From: Bacteroidota bacterium
GTDB taxonomy: Bacteria > Bacteroidota > Bacteroidia > Chitinophagales > Chitinophagaceae
Length of the DNA stretch: 10,962 nucleotides
Assembly: GCA_023386045.1 (NCBI GenBank)
Contig: JAEWKK010000031.1
Coordinates: 1-10,962 of the forward strand
Reading direction: 5' to 3'
Positions 7,871 to 10,962 of the stretch are shown here, piece by piece. The notes under the pieces are model-generated. The model was not told the DNA's origin. It saw only the letters and a program-made list of their open reading frames with translations, and did not search any database. Each line of letters opens with the position of its first letter. Positions within the stretch are counted from its first letter, which is position 1. The position numbers were made by a program, and so were the translations under genes.

Positions 7871-8218
7871 ATGAGCCATTTTATTACCCGTGGAAAAGCA
7901 AAGGATATGATCCTTTTGTATAAAGAAATGAAAGATAAAATTCTTACGGCCACTTACCTGGGCCGGGAAATACTTGCCAGTTGTGAAACTTTTGAAAGGT
8001 CAGCCATTGTAGGCCTGATGGCCCAAAATAATTGCTCGGGACTAAGGATACATTACGGGATGGATTCCGATTTTAAGATTCATGCCATTATGGTGGCCGT
8101 AGATGATAATGGAGATGAGATCATTCCCATCGATCCTGATGAGAGCAATGAGCAGATAGTTGAAAACGGGACAAGGTGTCCTACAGTTTGTCCTGGTGGA
8201 ACTAGCTTGGGAGAATAA
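7871..8218 (+). CDS. Small protein of unknown function with CPTVCP tail, first gene of the two-component operon
   Basis: This is a 115-residue, mildly acidic, soluble protein with no signal peptide. The N-terminal third is helical (KDMILLYKEMKDKIL). The centre has two Cys (C38, C55) and GLRIHYGMDSDFKIHAIMVAVDDNGDEI, which reads as a strand-turn-strand unit. The C-terminus is a flexible tail with C103 and C107 in TRCPTVCPGG. I believe similar small proteins recur in Chitinophagaceae, but I know no function for them. The stop overlaps the next ATG by one base (TAATG), so translation is probably coupled to the membrane protein. Possible roles are a redox or metal-binding partner of the sensor, or a signal input; both are speculative. 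Confidence 0.8.
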   Translation: MSHFITRGKAKDMILLYKEMKDKILTATYLGREILASCETFERSAIVGLMAQNNCSGLRIHYGMDSDFKIHAIMVAVDDNGDEIIPIDPDESNEQIVENGTRCPTVCPGGTSLGE

Positions 8219-8868
8219 TGACCTTTGAACTGAATGCCATATTAAGTAATTCCATTTGGATAGGAGTAGTCATTTGCTGGGTGAGGTTTAAAAAAATCAG
8301 CCCGGCTTATTATCCTTTTGTATTCCTGCTGACAATAGGCGCTATTAATGAGATTGCCAGCATTATTATGGTCAAACTTACAAATTCCAATGCTATCAAT
8401 TACAATTTATATTCTCTGGTTGAATTCTTTTTGATCACCTGGCAATTCTGGCGCTGGAATCAGTTTTCAAAAAACAAGGCCTTGTACCAGCTTATACTTG
8501 CTGTTGGGCTTACATTCTGGATTACTGAAAATTTTGTTGTTAAGAATATTCATTCCTTCAATTCCTATTTTGTGATCGGGGCTTCGTTTTTTATTGTGCT
8601 GATGAGCATACACCGCATCAACCAACTTTTATATACCACCGATTCACTTTTAAAGAATGCCAGTTTTATTATTTGCCTCTGCTTTGTTTTTTATTTTACC
8701 TATGCAGTGCTGGTTGAGGCTTTCTGGGCTTATGGCTTTACTGAAAGTGCCAGTTTCGTAACCAGGATCTACACCATCCTGATCTATACTAATTTTATTG
8801 TGAACCTTGTATACGCATTTGCTGCTTTATGGATCCCAACCAAACCAAAATTTATACTGCCATCCTGA
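8218..8868 (+). CDS. Seven-helix membrane protein of unknown function
   Basis: The 216-residue protein has about seven hydrophobic segments, near residues 8-23, 30-52, 58-80, 88-108, 113-133, 146-172 and 183-208, joined by short loops. Asn, Tyr and Glu residues lie within or next to helices (INYNLYSLVEFF; YTNFIVNLVYAF). There is no transporter or enzyme motif that I recognise. It starts on the last base of the preceding stop and its 3' end overlaps the kinase gene by 40 bases, so the three products are made together. Since the kinase lacks its own sensor region, this protein is a reasonable candidate for the sensing or signal-transmitting partner in the inner membrane. That role is inferred from context only. 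Confidence 0.8.
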   Translation: MTFELNAILSNSIWIGVVICWVRFKKISPAYYPFVFLLTIGAINEIASIIMVKLTNSNAINYNLYSLVEFFLITWQFWRWNQFSKNKALYQLILAVGLTFWITENFVVKNIHSFNSYFVIGASFFIVLMSIHRINQLLYTTDSLLKNASFIICLCFVFYFTYAVLVEAFWAYGFTESASFVTRIYTILIYTNFIVNLVYAFAALWIPTKPKFILPS

Positions 8869-9581
8869 TTACCAGCTTTGTGCTGGGAACGATCCTGGTT
8901 TATTTCACGATCTCTATCGTGAGGCAGCAACGCAGGAATATGAAACTCCAGCGTTTGAACATTCTTGCCGAGATCAATGCCATTGATAAAGAAAGAACGC
9001 GAATGGCCCAGGACCTGCACGATGAACTGGGACCTGCACTTACCGTAATCAAGTTCGAGGTGGACAGTGCTGAAGCCGTATCGGAAGAAGACAGGGAATT
9101 ATTAAGAAAAGCATCGCGACAGCTGGATGAAGCCGTGAATAAGGTAAGGGAGATCGCCAGGAACATGATCCCTTCTTCGCTGGTGAGAAAAGGATTAGAG
9201 GCAGCCCTGCAGGAAATTGTACAGCAGACAAACGATTATACCTCTCTGCATGTCAGTTTCAGTTATGATGTGAGTCAGACTATCAACCAGGACCTCAGCA
9301 TCAATATTTACAGGATGTTGCAGGAGGTCATTCAAAACGCAGTAAAATATTCAAATGCAGAACTCCTGCTGATCAAGATCAGGTCAGAAGACAGGAAGCT
9401 GATCATTTTTTGCGAGGATAATGGAGTGGGATTTGATTATGAAGAAAGGCAGGCGCAGGCAGAAGGTCTGGGTTTGAGGAATTTAAAATCAAGAGTTGAC
9501 CTGGTAAGAGGAAAATTGCAGGTAGCTTCGCAAAAAAATAAAGGAACTCAATATATATTTGAACTTCCTCTTAACGCTTAA
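8829..9581 (+). CDS. Sensor histidine kinase, NarX/DesK type (HisKA_3 + HATPase_c), single membrane helix
   Basis: This 250-residue kinase autophosphorylates on His and passes the phosphate to the adjacent response regulator. One membrane helix (about residues 8-31) is followed by a short basic helix and the dimerisation box ERTRMAQDLHDELGPALT with phospho-acceptor H64. The ATPase part shows the N box (N170 in EVIQNAVKYS), D197 in EDNGVGFD and the GLGL loop (213-216). It is shorter than most kinases because there is no extracellular, PAS, HAMP or TPR sensor part. The start at 8829 is preferred because the next Met (38) would lose the membrane helix. It overlaps the membrane-protein gene by 40 bases and is followed after 3 bases by the regulator gene. 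Confidence 0.93.
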   Translation: MDPNQTKIYTAILITSFVLGTILVYFTISIVRQQRRNMKLQRLNILAEINAIDKERTRMAQDLHDELGPALTVIKFEVDSAEAVSEEDRELLRKASRQLDEAVNKVREIARNMIPSSLVRKGLEAALQEIVQQTNDYTSLHVSFSYDVSQTINQDLSINIYRMLQEVIQNAVKYSNAELLLIKIRSEDRKLIIFCEDNGVGFDYEERQAQAEGLGLRNLKSRVDLVRGKLQVASQKNKGTQYIFELPLNA

Positions 9582-9584
9582 TGT

Positions 9585-10241
9585 ATGTACAAGCCAATAC
9601 GTATTATCATTGCGGATGACCATGAATTACTGCGCGAAGGTTTTTCCTTATTGCTGAGAAAACAAAAGGATATAGAGATCGTGGATGAAGCCAGCAATGG
9701 AAAGGATCTCCTGGACAAGGTCAGAAAACAATTGCCTGACGTTGTGGTAACGGACATACAGATGCCTGAAATGGATGGCATACAGGCAACTAAAAAGATC
9801 AAGGAAGAGTTTCCGCAGGTGGAAGTAATCGCCCTGACCATGTTTAATGAAGATCACCTGATTATTGACATGCTTGAATCCGGCGCCAAGGGATATCTTT
9901 TGAAGAATACCAGTCAGAAAGAACTTTCCGAAGCAATTAAGGCTGTACATAATGGCGGCACGCATTTCTGCTCTTCCACTTCGGAAAGATTGAAGACCAT
10001 GATCGTACAAAGCAAATTCAATCCTTACAAAAAAAAGCCTTCGGAAATTTTTTCAGAGAGGGAAATTGAAGTGATGAAGCTCATCTGCCAGCAAATGCAG
10101 AATAAAGAAATCGCTGAGAAGCTTTTTATCAGTGTCAGAACGGTTGAAGGTTACAGGGAAAAAGTCTTTGAAAAAACAGGTGCCCGGACCATTGCCGGTG
10201 TTACCATCTTCGCCATCAAGAATGGCATTTACCAGATCTAA
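9585..10241 (+). CDS. Response regulator, NarL/FixJ family (receiver + LuxR-type HTH)
   Basis: This 218-residue DNA-binding regulator is the cognate partner of the kinase just upstream. The receiver domain has the acidic pair D11/D12, phospho-acceptor D57 (VTDIQMP), T85, Y104 and K107, so all switch residues are present. A linker of about 45 residues leads to a LuxR-type helix-turn-helix (about 155-213; FSEREIEVMKLI ... NKEIAEKLFISVRTVEGYREKV), with the recognition helix near 184-193. The gene starts 3 bases after the kinase stop; another ATG at 9581 runs into a stop after twelve codons. It is likely to act at promoters carrying the palindromes seen upstream of its own operon, by inference. 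No terminator follows; the next gene converges 2 bases away. Confidence 0.95.
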   Translation: MYKPIRIIIADDHELLREGFSLLLRKQKDIEIVDEASNGKDLLDKVRKQLPDVVVTDIQMPEMDGIQATKKIKEEFPQVEVIALTMFNEDHLIIDMLESGAKGYLLKNTSQKELSEAIKAVHNGGTHFCSSTSERLKTMIVQSKFNPYKKKPSEIFSEREIEVMKLICQQMQNKEIAEKLFISVRTVEGYREKVFEKTGARTIAGVTIFAIKNGIYQI

Positions 10242-10243
10242 GC

Positions 10244-10504
10244 TCAGGCAGGTATGGCTAAACTTTCCAGTACGGCATTTACAAAATGATGTCGTTCTCT
10301 TGCGGAAAGATCCGTAGAAGCTACTTTGCAAATGGCCTGTTTGATCTGTCTTTCAGGAATAAAATTGTAGATCTGCTGGATCTTCTTTACCAGGAAATCC
10401 ACTTCCCACTCATCCATACAGTTAAAATAGCGGGGATCAAAGCCTGCATTCTGTTTCCTGAAATCATAGTCTTTCCAGTTCTGGAGGATAACATATACTG
10501 TCAT
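10244..10504 (-). CDS. Small conserved-type protein of unknown function
   Basis: This is an 86-residue soluble protein with no signal peptide. It has an aromatic N-terminus (TVYVILQNWKDYDF), a central segment FDPRYFNCMDEWEVDFLVKKI and a helical C-terminus ending SARERHHFVNAVLESL. I recall similar small proteins in Chitinophagaceae with the same DPRYF..C...WEV and Arg-x-x-Phe pattern, but no function. It lies opposite to the response regulator gene, with only 2 bases between the two stops and no terminator between them, so read-through of either transcript makes antisense RNA over the other. Its promoter was not located; the hairpin at 10551-10584 would lie in or just upstream of its leader. 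Confidence 0.75.
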   Translation of the reverse strand: MTVYVILQNWKDYDFRKQNAGFDPRYFNCMDEWEVDFLVKKIQQIYNFIPERQIKQAICKVASTDLSARERHHFVNAVLESLAIPA

Positions 10505-10550
10505 GGAAAGTATTTGTACAAAAATCCAACAATTGCCTGATACTGCCTAT

Positions 10551-10584
10551 GTGGCTATTACGGTAAAAAATCCGTAGCTGCCAC
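10551..10584. promoter_or_regulatory. Two-part inverted repeat next to a promoter
   Basis: Outer arms GTGGC/GCCAC (10551-10555, 10580-10584) and inner arms TACGG/CCGTA (10559-10563, 10572-10576) are perfect, separated by a 3x3 internal loop and an 8-base A-rich loop. It ends one base before the -33 TTG of the promoter at 10586. It could be a DNA operator, or, for the minus-strand gene starting at 10504, an RNA hairpin in its leader. Confidence 0.5.
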
Positions 10585-10585
10585 G

Positions 10586-10616
10586 TTGCTGGCGCATTTT
10601 GGTGTGACTAGCTTTG
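10586..10616 (+). promoter_or_regulatory. Consensus Bacteroidota promoter with no gene behind it
   Basis: TTG (10586-10588), 20 bases, then TAGCTTTG (10609-10616), a perfect TAnnTTTG -7 box. Transcription would start near 10622. There is no coding sequence directly downstream, only a terminator at 10653-10680. Confidence 0.55.
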
Positions 10617-10621
10617 CCTTA

Positions 10622-10680
10622 GGTTTTTCATAGGATATTGGACAAAGTAACGGGCTGAATTTCTATTCGGCCTTTTTTTT
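10622..10680 (+). ncRNA. Possible very short RNA between promoter and terminator
   Basis: A consensus-like promoter and a strong intrinsic terminator are placed so that a transcript of about 55-60 bases would result. No recognised RNA family is seen. It may instead be a leader left over from a gene lost or displaced, for example by the insertion sequence to the right. Existence is inferred from the two signals only. Confidence 0.3.
10653..10680 (+). terminator. Intrinsic terminator, plus strand
   Basis: GGCTGAAT (10653-10660) and ATTCGGCC (10665-10672) form an 8-bp stem (one G-U pair) with loop TTCT, followed by eight T. CGGGC (10651-10655) could alternatively pair with GCCCG (10681-10685) around the whole structure. 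It could end the short transcript from 10586 or read-through from the kinase/regulator operon. Confidence 0.8.
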
Positions 10681-10701
10681 GCCCGGGAGAGTGACTAGTT
10701 T

Positions 10702-10733
10702 AGGAGTTTACGAGTTCACGAGTTCACGAGTTG
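10702..10733. repeat. 8-base tandem repeat (ACGAGTTC)
   Basis: There are three near-perfect units (10710-10717, 10718-10725, 10726-10733) and one degenerate unit before them (10702-10709). Repeats of this type are frequent between genes in Bacteroidota. Copy number could vary. Confidence 0.8.
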
Positions 10734-10760
10734 TTTAAAGTTTAATGGTTTAAAGTTTAA
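10733..10760. repeat. Direct repeat of GTTTAAAGTTTAA
   Basis: There are two exact 13-base copies (10733-10745 and 10748-10760) separated by two bases. They directly follow, and share one base with, the ACGAGTTC repeat. The sequence is AT-rich with no coding potential. Confidence 0.8.
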
Positions 10761-10836
10761 GGTTCTTTGATTCACTTTTAATGTTGTGTAGAACGGCAAA
10801 AGAAGGCTGAAATGCTATCTGCCATTTGCCATAAGC

Positions 10837-10962
10837 TGTACTAGTCAATATTTAATCTGACAGTTGGGATTAACTTTAAGTAACCACACTTATTCATTAA
10901 CCCCAAAAAGTCAGATCATGAAAGTCGAGACTAAATTAATTAAAACCAAACTAGGTCTTCTC
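10837..10962 (+). mobile_element. Left end of a probable IS481-family insertion sequence (cut by window edge)
   Basis: TGT at 10837 is a plausible terminal inverted-repeat start, about 80 bases upstream of the transposase-like start codon, which suits the family. The other end and the target duplication lie outside the window, so the boundary is tentative. Sequence to the left consists of simple repeats, a usual landing place. Confidence 0.45.
10918..10962 (+). CDS. Probable IS481-family transposase, first 15 codons only (partial)
   Basis: The frame is open from ATG to the window edge and reads MKVETKLIKTKLGLL. This resembles the start of Bacteroidota IS481-type transposases as I remember them, which continue with a helix-turn-helix and then a DDE catalytic core. 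Only 15 residues can be seen, so the call depends on that resemblance and on the IS-like end upstream. Completeness or activity cannot be judged. Confidence 0.5.
   Translation, partial: MKVETKLIKTKLGLL

Larger units (their letters stand above)
10505..10836. other. Gene-free stretch before the insertion sequence
   Basis: No protein gene is visible. The stretch holds a hairpin or operator (10551-10584), a plus-strand promoter (10586-10616), a plus-strand terminator (10653-10680) and short AT-rich direct repeats (10702-10760). After these I see nothing up to the presumed left end of the insertion sequence. Confidence 0.6.

Noticed and set aside
9648..10010. Minus-strand open frame of 120 codons opposite the response regulator
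   Set aside because: The plus-strand regulator is certain from its domains; this frame is its shadow.
10505..10700. 6S RNA or tmRNA in the gap before the insertion sequence
   Set aside because: The promoter-to-terminator distance is far too short and no characteristic long bulged hairpin or tag frame is visible.

Overview
The window looks like chromosomal DNA of a Bacteroidota bacterium, most likely a Chitinophagaceae member. The evidence is moderate-to-low GC, A-rich and non-Shine-Dalgarno start regions, Bacteroidota-type promoters (TTG, about 19-20 bases, TAnnTTTG), small protein families familiar from that group, and short intergenic repeats (ACGAGTTC, GTTTAAAGTTTAA) of a kind common in it. 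No ribosomal, tRNA or CRISPR sequence was seen.

Left part, minus strand (7411 down to 314): a compact three-gene operon. It starts with a 791-residue protein of unknown function, continues after 54 bases holding a perfect palindrome with a 954-residue protein of unknown function, and ends after a further 12 bases with a 596-residue metacaspase-like (C14) protease. The protease carries a middle beta-rich region and a C-terminal peptidoglycan-binding-like domain. A clear intrinsic terminator (275-306) closes the unit. None of the three has a recognisable signal peptide. The two large proteins seem to share an N-terminal WYLPxY-type segment and a C-terminal Ig-like segment, so they may be distant relatives. 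A caspase-like protease co-transcribed with two large, probably structural or scaffold proteins is the best candidate here for an undescribed system.

The 460-base divergent intergenic region (7412-7870) holds an AT-rich inverted repeat, two tandem palindromes and a good promoter for the right-hand operon.

Right part, plus strand (7871-10241): a tightly coupled four-gene operon encoding a 115-residue protein with a CPTVCP tail, a seven-helix membrane protein, a NarX/DesK-type histidine kinase with one membrane helix and no sensor domain, and a NarL/FixJ-type response regulator. The genes overlap by 1 and 40 bases and are then separated by 3 bases. The membrane protein may supply the missing sensing function. 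A small conserved-type protein (10504-10244, minus strand) converges with the regulator gene, with 2 bases between the stops.

The last 460 bases (10505-10962) contain a hairpin or operator, a consensus-like promoter and an intrinsic terminator only about 35 bases further on, which together could make a very short RNA. AT-rich direct repeats follow, then what looks like the left end and first 15 codons of an IS481-family insertion sequence cut by the window edge. The promoter there and the promoter of the four-gene operon carry the same CCGTAG...CCACG motif at the same distance upstream of the -33 TTG, which suggests control by one factor, possibly the response regulator itself. Bases 1-313 hold no gene, only two minus-strand terminator-like hairpins and a decayed inverted repeat.
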